DNA from: Desulfobacteraceae bacterium
Lineage (GTDB): Bacteria > Desulfobacterota > Desulfobacteria > Desulfobacterales > UBA5616
Direction of reading: 5' to 3'
DNA: 64,000 nt
Assembly: GCA_013791935.1 (NCBI GenBank)
Contig: VMSV01000196.1
Span: 1 to 64,000, forward strand
Made by a program: the position numbers and the translations under genes. Shown piece after piece: positions 16,112 through 23,225 of the stretch (positions are counted from its first letter, which is position 1; every line of letters begins with the position of its first letter). Below the pieces are notes generated by a model. The model ran no database searches, was not told the DNA's origin, and was given only the letters and a program-made list of their open reading frames with translations.

Positions 16112-16357
16112 TCAACATTTGGTTCTTGAATTTAACCATCCAACAAGATGGGTTCTCAAGACCGCTGGGGATCGCCCCACATGAAAAATCTTAGAGGCGA
16201 TCGCTTCATCACGGGTTTTGCCAGTAACCATATTTCGAAAGCCACCACGTGAATAAGGAAACCCAGGCAGTCTATCTTTATCAGCTTCTTTAAGTAAAAT
16301 AGGATTAGGCCAACCATTTTCCTCTGCGATACCTTCCCAAAGTTTATTGTCTTCCAT
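16112..16357 (-). CDS. AlpA-like DNA-binding protein (regulator or excisionase)
   Basis: The 81-residue protein carries LPGFPYSRGGFRN, a spaced helix, then a basic segment ending VLRTHLVGWLNSRTK. This layout resembles the AlpA/excisionase class of winged-helix proteins in P4-like satellites. There AlpA activates the integrase or acts as excisionase. An AAAAGGGTATT ribosome site precedes the ATG. The TTGCAA array lies 75 bases upstream of its start, a natural place for its own operator or that of a partner. Confidence 0.65.
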   Translation of the reverse strand: MEDNKLWEGIAEENGWPNPILLKEADKDRLPGFPYSRGGFRNMVTGKTRDEAIASKIFHVGRSPAVLRTHLVGWLNSRTKC

Positions 16358-16432
16358 TTTTAATACCCTTTCTTAAAAAAAAATTATATTTAACTGTACG
16401 ATCTGACGCAAAAATACATTGTGCATCAATAA

Positions 16433-16510
16433 TTGCAATACGTGCAAATGGCTTATTTTTGCAAACCCAAGAGTTGCAAATTAATAGGTTTGCAATCCAA
16501 AGGATTGCAA
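16433..16510. promoter_or_regulatory. Five-copy TTGCAA operator array
   Basis: The palindrome TTGCAA occurs at 16433, 16459, 16474, 16490 and 16505. The last four are 15 to 16 bases apart, about one and a half helical turns. Flanking bases are partly shared. The array lies between the AlpA-like gene and the 302-residue unknown gene, both read leftward. A regular array of short palindromes is typical of a phage-type operator or a partition or replication control site. Confidence 0.65.
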
Positions 16511-16596
16511 ATTTGGATAGTTGGTTCTTATGCAGAAAAATAAGGGGCGGATTAAATCAATTCACTTTAGGTGACAAAAGAATGATCATTTGAAGA

Positions 16597-17505
16597 CTAA
16601 AGCAAACCTTCTTCTTGAAGGTCTCTTCTTATAGTTGCGGTGGTTACTATCATTTCACTAACCATTTTTTTTAAGCTATTTATTTCTTCTGTTGTAGCGG
16701 CACTCTGAAGCAATTTCATTAATGCATCAATTTCTTTCTTTTTAATCCCAGGTTTCAACAAAGCCGACTCAACTATCCTATATTTCAAAACTGCACCAAT
16801 AAGTCGATCTCTAACCATTGCAGATTTATTTAAACGCACATCCTCGAACTGTTTCTCATGAAATGCGCTTGCCACTAATGTCTTTCTTTCACGTTTACGA
16901 GTCGAAATTATTTTTATGCCTTTTTTACTTTTGTCGGAATTCGGACCTTTTATCGAGCCCGAAAGTATGGTTTCGCTTAAGGCTTTATGAATAATTCTTT
17001 CTGTTGGTAAACTCAGTAGGAATAACGAGGTAAAGTTTATTTTGTCCAAATTACTTTCAAGCCATACATAGAAAAATATTAAGACTTCCAAATGAACAAA
17101 AAACAGATCTTCGTCATCAGGTGGGAAGTAATATGGGCTAAGCATATCTTCAAAAAAATCTGTTATCAAATAATAATCAGGTTCGTGAAAAAAATCATAC
17201 TTAAAATTGCTTACTTTAATAAGGCTTTGGTCTTTTTCGGGAAATCTAGGTCTTATGCCAAAATCCTTTTTCCCCCTAAGCTCTTTATATAACTTATCAA
17301 GTGTCTCGTGATAATATTTATTTTCACTTTTAGACGCAACAAGAGCCTTACGGGATATATGGTACCGAAAGGCCAACTTTCTGAGGAAAAAAGATTGTTG
17401 AGAAATTACTTGAAAAATTAATATGTTATCTATTCGATTCTCCGACGCTATCAATTGACTGATAAAGTATTTGTCTAATTTATCATTTTCTGTTTTCTCA
17501 TTCAT
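16597..17505 (-). CDS. Unknown 302-residue protein next to the integrase
   Basis: The product is not recognised. It is largely helical, with charged N-terminal and C-terminal parts and a more hydrophobic middle (about residues 145-170). The end (residues about 286-302) contains TATIRRDLQEEGLL, which resembles the recognition helix of a DeoR/winged-helix domain. It could be a regulator of the element. It lies between the TTGCAA array and the integrase, read in the same direction as both. Confidence 0.65.
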   Translation of the reverse strand: MNEKTENDKLDKYFISQLIASENRIDNILIFQVISQQSFFLRKLAFRYHISRKALVASKSENKYYHETLDKLYKELRGKKDFGIRPRFPEKDQSLIKVSNFKYDFFHEPDYYLITDFFEDMLSPYYFPPDDEDLFFVHLEVLIFFYVWLESNLDKINFTSLFLLSLPTERIIHKALSETILSGSIKGPNSDKSKKGIKIISTRKRERKTLVASAFHEKQFEDVRLNKSAMVRDRLIGAVLKYRIVESALLKPGIKKKEIDALMKLLQSAATTEEINSLKKMVSEMIVTTATIRRDLQEEGLL

Positions 17506-17593
17506 GCCTTCTGCAATTCCTTCTTAGATGACCCGGCAATGCTTGCAAGGGTAGTAAACTCTTCGATTCATCAACCTATGCCGGGTCAGATAA

Positions 17594-18841
17594 TCATGCC
17601 TTTTCAGTCCTTTTCAAATCATAAAATTCCGAAATCTTTTGTTGACTTTTTTCCAGCCGTTTAACAGCAGCTTTAAAGGTGTCCGGCTGCAAATGCGCAT
17701 AACGCCGGACCATCGCAAAAGAACTATGACCCATCAATCCTTGCAATATATATAGATCGGTGCCAGCCGCCGCATGCCAACTTGCAAACGAATGCCGGCA
17801 ACTGTAAAAAACCAGTTTATGCCTTCTGTCAGTGATTCCGTCATTAAAACCTTTTTGATCAACCACCTCCTGGAACAGACGCGGTGTTTCAAGATATGGC
17901 CTTTTCCCGGATCTCATGAAAATCAATGTATCTGGCTTGGCGTCTTGGGACTTTGAATGACGATCGACCAGAACTTGCTTTAAATCATCGGTCATGAATG
18001 CATGTCTGTTTTTGGAGTTCTTGGTATCCAGAATTTGAATTTGTTCGTTTCCAAAATCTATTACTCCCCAGGTCAATTTTAAAATTTCACTGGATCTCAG
18101 ACCGCACCGGAAAGCCAACAAAACCATTGTATATGTGTCCAGGTCTTTGGTTTTTAATTCAGATAGGAGATTGTCGGCTTCATCCCGAGAAAAAAAGCTT
18201 AACCGACTGTTATCCGCTTCCGGAGGCTTAACCTGGGAAACAGGATTCTTCCCATAAAAAATGTCATTGCGAATCGCATAATTAAAAACCTGCCGTGCAA
18301 CAGCAAGAGCATATTTAATGGTACGGGGAGTAAGATGCAAGTCACCCATGTTTTTTTTGATCATTTCAAAATGAAAAGGTGCTATTTTCCCGATCGGAAG
18401 GTTTCCGATCACGGGCGCTAAATATCTCTCAAAGAGTGGGACCTCGCGTTTCCATCCTTTTCGGGTTCTTTTGGTGGCTTTGTTAATTTCTAAATATTTA
18501 CCCCACACATCGGAAAATTTAATGTTTTTTCGCTCTATTTCTTCGTCAGCCTTTTTTTGGGCCTTCTCATCTTTATTTTGCTTAAGTCTTTTAGCCTTTA
18601 AAGTAGTCGGTCCTGTACCATGGGTTTTGTTCTCTTTGAGCTCGTGAACTTTGCTTATGGCTTTTTCAAGGGTCATACCATCAAAGAGCCAGCCAAATCC
18701 TTCCTCAAGCCTCGTCTCACCAACAGTGTGGCGATATTGGTAAAATACATCGCGCTGGGTTTTTATCCCCTTTTTTCGGGTTCTGGTAGGGTGGTAGCGG
18801 AACCTTAATCCCTTAACTGATGTTTGGTGCCATGTGAACAT
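17594..18841 (-). CDS. Tyrosine recombinase (integrase) of the tRNA-Leu element
   Basis: The 415-residue protein has the parts of a phage integrase: an N-terminal arm-binding domain, a core-binding SAM-like domain, and the catalytic domain. Visible are box I (FRCGLRSSEILKLTW, catalytic Arg), a YSCRHSF box II in which the usual His of HxxR is Tyr, LMGHSS, and the nucleophile in RRYAHL. It reads leftward and starts 410 bases inside attR. The Tyr for His change occurs in some active integrases. It is the obvious enzyme for insertion into tRNA-Leu. Confidence 0.93.
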   Translation of the reverse strand: MFTWHQTSVKGLRFRYHPTRTRKKGIKTQRDVFYQYRHTVGETRLEEGFGWLFDGMTLEKAISKVHELKENKTHGTGPTTLKAKRLKQNKDEKAQKKADEEIERKNIKFSDVWGKYLEINKATKRTRKGWKREVPLFERYLAPVIGNLPIGKIAPFHFEMIKKNMGDLHLTPRTIKYALAVARQVFNYAIRNDIFYGKNPVSQVKPPEADNSRLSFFSRDEADNLLSELKTKDLDTYTMVLLAFRCGLRSSEILKLTWGVIDFGNEQIQILDTKNSKNRHAFMTDDLKQVLVDRHSKSQDAKPDTLIFMRSGKRPYLETPRLFQEVVDQKGFNDGITDRRHKLVFYSCRHSFASWHAAAGTDLYILQGLMGHSSFAMVRRYAHLQPDTFKAAVKRLEKSQQKISEFYDLKRTEKA

Positions 18842-19251
18842 TTATTCCCCCGGTATTTTGCCAATTTTAAATGGTGGCTAAGCATGGGTGGTGGTTAAAT
18901 TAATAATCATTTAATAATAAATAGTTACGTTTAATCAACTCTCTTTTTATACTTGATCTAAGGCTTTCTTTTCAGGGAAATCCTCCGGGTTAAAAAACGG
19001 TGGCGAAGTGGTGGTTTCTCCATAAAGCCTTGCTCTGTAAGGCCTTACGGGAAGCGCCTTGGGCGATTTTTAAAAAAATAATTCATTTTGATTTTGATAA
19101 ATTCCTCCGTAAATTTCGCCACCAAAAAACCACCATTTAATTATGATTTTGGATGATTTTAGATTTTGAAGGATGAAGCACACATTAGATGTATATAAAT
19201 GATATGTCAACAAAAAATGACAGAATGTTGAAATACGTGATGGTCAATTTT
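18842..19251. promoter_or_regulatory. Integrase leader and right-end arm region
   Basis: The 410 bases between the integrase start and attR contain no gene. AACCACC-type words stand at 18887-18897 and 19008-19016 (inverted) and at 19118-19135 (direct, 11-base period). They match those just inside the left end at 537-556. The region likely holds the integrase promoter and the right arm sites used with attR. Confidence 0.55.
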
Positions 19252-19311
19252 GAGGACTCAAAATCCTCCGGGGGCAACCCCATGGGAGTTCGATTCTCCC
19301 CCTCGGCACCA
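19252..19311 (+). repeat. attR: 3' copy of tRNA-Leu
   Basis: These 60 bases match 406-465 with two differences in the variable arm. There is no 5' half, so it is not a working tRNA. Under the usual model of insertion into a tRNA 3' end, this is the original host 3' half, displaced by the element. The tRNA-type terminator that follows at 19323 supports that. Confidence 0.92.
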
Positions 19312-19322
19312 TTATAAAATCA

Positions 19323-19355
19323 AGGGGTTAGCCTTTTTGGGTTAACCCCTTTTTT
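19323..19355 (+). terminator. Displaced original tRNA-Leu terminator
   Basis: An AAGGGGTTA/TAACCCCTT hairpin with a short loop is followed by a run of T. It lies 12 bases after attR, the same spacing that the tRNA-Leu terminator has after the intact gene. Confidence 0.8.
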
Positions 19356-19567
19356 GTGCCGAAATCGCGGATTGTGCCCGAAATTGTGTCCATGAGTGAT
19401 TTTAGGTAGGCCTCCTGGCGCTGTTCGGCAAGTATTAGATCCGCATCATTGACGATATTGTATCGGTCAAATACGGCACGCGTTTTATGGCCTGAAATCA
19501 TCATTGCCACTCTTTCGGGGATGCCGGACCGGATCATGTTCCGGACCGCGGTTCTGCGGAAATCATG
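19328..19567 (-). pseudogene. C-terminal stump of another tyrosine recombinase
   Basis: The minus frame reads [17 protein letters not shown], then [17 protein letters not shown]. These are the HxxR box, the GH(K/T) box and the catalytic Tyr box of a phage integrase. The reading ends just at attR. Upstream of the HDFRR box the similarity stops abruptly near 19567, so the N-terminal two thirds are gone. It is not part of the 415-residue integrase and must come from an earlier element at the same tRNA. Confidence 0.85.
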
Positions 19568-19759
19568 CTCTCAATATTGTAATAAGAAAGCGGTCAAATC
19601 ATCGAGGTCTCCAGCCTCGCCCAAAAGGCGGGAGGGAAATTTCATGTTTCGTCTAAAATAAGAAAAAAAGTTGCAATGTGGCTTATTATGATTTAATTTA
19701 GACTCAAAGGTGACAATTTGGCACCAAAAAAACCGCTATTAGATTGGAAAGGCAAAAAT

Positions 19760-20044
19760 ATGTTGGCCAATAATAAAAAAATAGAACGCATCACTGCAAG
19801 GGTGTCTGAGGATATCAGAAACAGACTTGCTGAAGCGGCAGCCTTTTCCGGGGCCACATTGAATCAGTTTTTGGTTCAGGCAGGCGTGGAGAAGGCAGAG
19901 TCCATTATCGAAAAAGAACGTATCGTCAACCTGTCATACAAGGATGCCGAAGTCTTTTTCAGTGCCATTGAAAGTCCGCCAAGGCCAAATTCAAAATTAA
20001 AGAAAGCCGCAAAAAAATTCAAGGCTTCCGGACTGAATGAATAA
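19760..20044 (+). CDS. tacA: TacA-type antitoxin (DUF1778, ribbon-helix-helix)
   Basis: From the ATG at 19760 the product has 94 residues. The N-terminal part RITARVSEDIRNRLAEAAAFSGATLNQ is the ribbon-helix-helix DNA-binding motif of DUF1778 antitoxins. The C-terminal tail is the toxin-neutralising arm. It overlaps the GNAT toxin gene by eight bases, as usual for tacAT. The complex is expected to repress its own promoter. Confidence 0.9.
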   Translation: MLANNKKIERITARVSEDIRNRLAEAAAFSGATLNQFLVQAGVEKAESIIEKERIVNLSYKDAEVFFSAIESPPRPNSKLKKAAKKFKASGLNE

Positions 20045-20543
20045 TTATAAAATAGAGCCTTTAAGCAAACATCATAATCGGAAAGATTTTGACTGCGGTG
20101 AAGAAGCGTTAAATCAATATCTACTGGCGGTGGCTTCTCAACACGCGAAAAAGAGCGTTTCAAGAACCTTTGTTCTAATTGAAGTTGATCGTCCTGAAAA
20201 GATTTTAGGATTTGTTACATTAACAGCTTGTGAAATCAGGGCAGAATTCCTGCCTGATCCATATCCCAAAAAATTCCCTTCGAAAGTGTCAGGGGCTAAA
20301 ATCGGAAGATTAGCCATTGATAAAGCCCACCAACAAAAAGGTTTCGGAAGTCAACTTATGGTTTTTGCCATGAGCCAGGCCCTTATTGTCCATGGAAGCA
20401 TTGGACTGGTTGGTATGATGGTTGATGCCAAAAACGATGAAGCAAAAGCGTATTACAGGCATTACGGATTTATACCACTTCCGGATAATTCATTGACGTT
20501 GTTCCTTCCAATCAAAACCATCCAGGAAGCGGTTGAAGATTAA
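20037..20543 (+). CDS. tacT: TacT-type GNAT toxin
   Basis: The 168-residue GNAT acetyltransferase has FDCGEEALNQYLL near the start, IGRLAIDKAHQQKGFGSQLM as the acetyl-CoA binding P-loop region, and YYRHYGFIPL near the end. All are hallmarks of TacT. Such toxins acetylate aminoacyl-tRNA and stop translation. The stop overlaps a minus-strand gene remnant that ends inside it. Confidence 0.92.
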   Translation: MNNYKIEPLSKHHNRKDFDCGEEALNQYLLAVASQHAKKSVSRTFVLIEVDRPEKILGFVTLTACEIRAEFLPDPYPKKFPSKVSGAKIGRLAIDKAHQQKGFGSQLMVFAMSQALIVHGSIGLVGMMVDAKNDEAKAYYRHYGFIPLPDNSLTLFLPIKTIQEAVED

Positions 20544-20712
20544 TAAGGATCTCGATGTTTCCCCCTTTGCCGTGCACTTCAAACCTATCTTTCAGTTGAC
20601 CGAAGTAAGGACCTTTAAAAAGGCCCTTTAGCTGCCCCTGCCCGATGTGATTAGCTTCGGAAATGTTAAGCACCTTTTTCAGGTCCTGTTTCAGAACAGG
20701 CCCGAGTGCACC
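20512..20712 (-). pseudogene. Possible remnant of an unknown gene
   Basis: The minus frame from 20712 to the stop at 20512 encodes 66 residues with a protein-like pattern (VLNISEANHIGQ, then FGQLKDRFEVHGKGGN). It has no start codon with a ribosome site, and an in-frame stop lies just upstream. It overlaps the end of tacT. It may be the C-terminal end of a larger gene cut off by an insertion. I do not recognise the family. Confidence 0.35.
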
Positions 20713-20770
20713 CTATATGCACCCCCAATAAAAAAAAGGTGTCGAAATGTATCGTAACCCATTGAAAATA

Positions 20771-20816
20771 TGGTGCAGAGGGACAGAATTGAACTGCCGA
20801 CACGGGGGTTTTCAGT
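20771..20816 (-). pseudogene. Orphan 3' half of tRNA-Phe(GAA)
   Basis: Read on the minus strand: ACTGAAAA with the GAA anticodon, the 3' strand of the anticodon stem (CCCCC), GTGTC, a pairing T arm (GGCAG, loop TTCAATT, CTGTC), the acceptor strand CCTCTGC, then ACCA. No 5' half follows upstream. It is an attachment-site scar of an element that used tRNA-Phe, or a fragment carried in with one. No integrase for it is seen in the window. Confidence 0.75.
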
Positions 20817-21104
20817 AGGCAATTAGCTGATTGATTCAGATCTTTACAATAGATTATGGCAAGATATCTGAAATTTGATGAAAGTGCGGCTTTCAAAGTG
20901 TAATCACAAGATAATCGCCTTGTCCCAGTTTCTAAATTATGTTTCCAGATAGCTTTTCTTAAACCCATCTTTTGAAGCCCAAAAAGATATGGCTAAGAGG
21001 TTTTTAAGCCAATAATTAAAGCCTTTTGTAAATTAATTCAGAATATTGATTTGGTCCGACAAGGTTTCATTACGGGTCAATTTATGTGCGAGAATGGTTG
21101 CGTA

Positions 21105-21152
21105 TTGACACTTGAGGATATTTGGTATACTTTATCCGGCATACCGTATACC
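21105..21152 (+). promoter_or_regulatory. Promoter and operator of the AbrB/PIN module
   Basis: TTGACA (21105-21110) and TATACT (21126-21131) form a -35/-10 pair with a short 15-base spacer. The inverted repeat GGTATAC (21124-21130) and GTATACC (21146-21152) overlaps the -10, so autorepression by the antitoxin complex is likely. The ATG at 21170 follows an AGGAGTAACC site. Confidence 0.65.
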
Positions 21153-21169
21153 ATAAATTAGGAGTAACC

Positions 21170-21403
21170 ATGAGCAAGGTAACCGCTAAATTCCAAATCA
21201 CCATCCCATCTGAGGTGCGAACGGAAATGAACATCATGCCGGGTGTGGAGATGGGGTTTAAAAAAGAGAAAAATCGCTATTATCTGACCAAGAACCCAAG
21301 AGTTAACCCCATTGAAAAATGGCGTGGGGCAATTAAAGGCAAGATGCGTTCAGATGAAATGATGAAAAACATGAGGGGGTATGGCATTGAAAGTATCGAT
21401 TGA
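21170..21403 (+). CDS. AbrB/SpoVT-type antitoxin
   Basis: From the ATG at 21170 (ribosome site AGGAG) the product has 77 residues. The N-terminal half (SKVTAKFQITIPSEVR) is the swapped-hairpin AbrB fold used for DNA binding by MazE/VapB antitoxins. The C-terminal helical tail would wrap the toxin. It overlaps the PIN gene by 23 bases. The inverted repeat upstream is the likely autoregulation site. Confidence 0.88.
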   Translation: MSKVTAKFQITIPSEVRTEMNIMPGVEMGFKKEKNRYYLTKNPRVNPIEKWRGAIKGKMRSDEMMKNMRGYGIESID

Positions 21404-21845
21404 TACATGTATATTACTGGATCTTCTTTTCGACGACAATATTGAAAGTATTAACAAGATTCAGAAATGCCATGAAGATCACGAGGAGTTGGTTATCTGC
21501 GGGGTTGTATATGGAGAACTATGCCCGGCTTTCATAAAGGACGGCAAGGACATCGATCTTTTCCTCTCTGAAATGGATATAATGGTTTCGTTTTGTAACT
21601 TATCGGATTATCGGTATGCAGGAGAAAAATGGAACGAATATATTCGCAGGAGACGATTCATCTGCCCTGCCTGTGGTGGAACCATTGAATTAAAATGCGA
21701 TAAATGTGGGGAAGAGATCAAGTTCCGACAGCATATACCATCTGATTTTCTGATAGGTGCGTTTTCTGCGAACCAGTGTGATAGTCTGTTGACCCGCGAT
21801 TACGGATATTACAGAACCTATTTCCCGGGGCTCCGACTTTTTTGA
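21381..21845 (+). CDS. VapC-like PIN-domain toxin with zinc-ribbon insert
   Basis: The 154-residue protein shows the PIN acidic residues in VSIDTCILLDLLF (Asp near 8), a conserved Glu in YGELC near 48, and IPSDFLIGAFS and LTRDYGYYRTYFP near the end. These are the signatures of VapC RNases. Between them lies CPACGGTIELKCDKCGEE, a four-cysteine zinc ribbon not found in typical VapC. It may help recognise the RNA target. Translation is coupled to the antitoxin. Confidence 0.88.
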   Translation: MALKVSIDTCILLDLLFDDNIESINKIQKCHEDHEELVICGVVYGELCPAFIKDGKDIDLFLSEMDIMVSFCNLSDYRYAGEKWNEYIRRRRFICPACGGTIELKCDKCGEEIKFRQHIPSDFLIGAFSANQCDSLLTRDYGYYRTYFPGLRLF

Positions 21846-21867
21846 TAATGGGTTGGGTGAAAGCATT

Positions 21868-22113
21868 TTAAAGACCTGTCGAAACAGTTTTTTCAAGCTT
21901 TTCAGCAATCCATACTTTGATCAGGGATTGCCGGGGGACTCCCAAACGTTTTGCTTCCTTATCCAAAAGCTGAATCATCCAGGTGGGGAAGTCTACATTT
22001 ACCCGTTTTTGTTCTTGTCCGGGTCTGGTTGCCTTTGAAATATCAAAGTGTTCGAGAACGTTTTTGCCTTCATCAAAATTTTTATCTAATGTTTTAGCTT
22101 TCATAAATTTCAA
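21868..22113 (-). CDS. brnA: BrnA-type antitoxin
   Basis: The 81-residue protein ends with RVNVDFPTWMIQLLDKEAKR and RQSLIKVWIAEKL. This is the ribbon-helix-helix of the BrnA/CopG class used for DNA binding and autoregulation. It overlaps the toxin gene by 20 bases and follows it, the usual brnT-brnA order. A second ATG three codons in is an equal start candidate. Confidence 0.88.
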   Translation of the reverse strand: MKFMKAKTLDKNFDEGKNVLEHFDISKATRPGQEQKRVNVDFPTWMIQLLDKEAKRLGVPRQSLIKVWIAEKLEKTVSTGL

Positions 22114-22354
22114 TTTCCTCAGTGCGAGAACTTCGCACAGAAATTAGTCTTATGTTTTCGCCTCTATAAGTGAATATTGCCGACCAATATCTGTTGTTGA
22201 TTTTGCCTATCATCATAAAACGGGGCTCATCAACGTCTCTTGCCGGAATTTGTACTCGATCAGGATCAGTCCAGAGCAACTGGGTATCCTCAAAGTTTAT
22301 GCCATGCTTTAATTCATTCGAATCGCTTTTTCTCTTGTCATACTCAAAGTCCAT
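22094..22354 (-). CDS. brnT: BrnT-type toxin
   Basis: The 86-residue protein reads FEYDKRKSDSNELKHGINFEDTQLLW, then WSAIFTYRGENIRLISVRSSRTEE. These are the BrnT signatures of this RelE-like RNase fold, with the conserved Arg and the final ISxR..R..E block. It is the first gene of the module. Two direct repeats of AAAGGTATATA overlap its promoter. Confidence 0.9.
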   Translation of the reverse strand: MDFEYDKRKSDSNELKHGINFEDTQLLWTDPDRVQIPARDVDEPRFMMIGKINNRYWSAIFTYRGENIRLISVRSSRTEEIEIYES

Positions 22355-22366
22355 ATTGATATAATA

Positions 22367-22394
22367 TATATACCTTTTATATACCTTTTGTCAA
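22367..22394 (-). promoter_or_regulatory. brnTA promoter with repeated operator
   Basis: On the minus strand TTGACA (22394-22389) is followed by AAAGGTATATA twice in tandem, the second copy providing a TATATA -10. The repeats lie just before the brnT ATG at 22354. They are the likely BrnA binding site. Confidence 0.55.
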
Positions 22395-22462
22395 TTGTGC
22401 AGGCATAATATGAATAAGTTTATAGTATAAATTAGTTTATAAAAATATACCAAGGAGGCAAA

Positions 22463-22861
22463 ATGGGAAAGGTAACCGATAGTCAGATTGAAAAACTGAT
22501 GGAGGATATTTCCTTAATAAAATCGGCCATCAGCCGGAACAAAAATGTGACTCGAATGATATTGCTGCCAGCCCATTTTAAATTTATGTACTTGGTTTCG
22601 GGTATCAGCATAATCGGTTTTTCACTGTTATTCTATTTGTTACTGTCACATTACGGCAATTACTCTGCAATCCCCGGCAATTTTAAAACCCTTGTAATCG
22701 GTATCATTGTGCTGGTTTGGGTTTTGGTGGTTTTTATCAAATATTATAAATGGAGCAACTTGATGTCGAAGATCGATGAACGATACGACCTGGGATATGG
22801 TTTTGAAAGAATGTTCTCTTTTCCGATTGGCTGGATTCCCCAAGCGTCGAAAGGGGAATAA
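22463..22861 (+). CDS. Small two-helix membrane protein, unknown
   Basis: The 132-residue protein has a short helical N-terminal region, two membrane helices (about residues 42-62 and 72-93) and a basic then mixed tail. A CAAGGAGGC ribosome site precedes the ATG. The winged-helix gene starts four bases after its stop, so the two form an operon. Such pairs of a membrane protein and a PadR/MarR-like regulator are common, but I do not recognise this family. Confidence 0.78.
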   Translation: MGKVTDSQIEKLMEDISLIKSAISRNKNVTRMILLPAHFKFMYLVSGISIIGFSLLFYLLLSHYGNYSAIPGNFKTLVIGIIVLVWVLVVFIKYYKWSNLMSKIDERYDLGYGFERMFSFPIGWIPQASKGE

Positions 22862-22865
22862 AAAA

Positions 22866-23162
22866 GTGGCAGCTATAGATAAGATCATTCATGAACCCGC
22901 CCGTCTGCTTATATTGACCTACTTGGTCGGCAATGAAAAAGATGAGATTAGCTTTAGCGAGCTTTTGGAGAATCTGGAGCTGACTTCAGGCAACTTGTCG
23001 ATCCAGTTGAAAAAACTAAAGGAGGCCAAATACTTGGAAATGAGCAAAACGTTTAAGGACAACAGGCCATACACTACGGTTTCAATTACCCCACATGGCA
23101 TAGCTGCCCTTGAACGTTATGTTGAAGGCATGAATACCATAATCAAATCGCTAAAAAAATAA
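22866..23162 (+). CDS. Winged-helix transcriptional regulator
   Basis: From the GTG at 22866, with an AAAGGGG site, the product has 98 residues. LLENLELTSGNLSIQLKKLKEAKYLEM followed by a beta wing and a final ALERYVEGMNTI helix is the winged-helix fold of the ArsR/MarR-like stand-alone class. A longer frame back to 22776 overlaps the membrane protein and is not preferred. It probably regulates its own operon. Confidence 0.85.
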   Translation: MAAIDKIIHEPARLLILTYLVGNEKDEISFSELLENLELTSGNLSIQLKKLKEAKYLEMSKTFKDNRPYTTVSITPHGIAALERYVEGMNTIIKSLKK

Positions 23163-23225
23163 GCTCTTTCAGACGGTATTTTTTCAAAGTGCTCTCCGAT
23201 AATCTGATGAAAGGGGGAAAATGAC

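Larger units (their letters stand above)
379..19311. mobile_element. Integrated satellite-like element in tRNA-Leu, about 18.9 kb
   Basis: The limits are the tRNA-Leu 3' end (attL core, 406-465) and its 60-base near-identical copy (attR, 19252-19311). A full-length tyrosine recombinase lies just inside attR and reads away from it. The right half has the order typical of P4-like satellites: integrase, unknown protein, operator array, AlpA-like protein, zinc-ribbon HTH protein, D5/P4-type primase-helicase and iteron origin. No terminase, portal, capsid or tail genes are present, apart from an S49 protease of the kind phages use in head maturation. The left 10 kb is lower in GC and carries cargo. 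That the element is a helper-dependent satellite, not a decayed prophage or ICE, is inference. Confidence 0.85.

Noticed and set aside
20666-20968. 100-codon minus-strand open frame
   Set aside because: It crosses the tRNA-Phe remnant and overlaps the gene remnant in another frame, so the reading is accidental.
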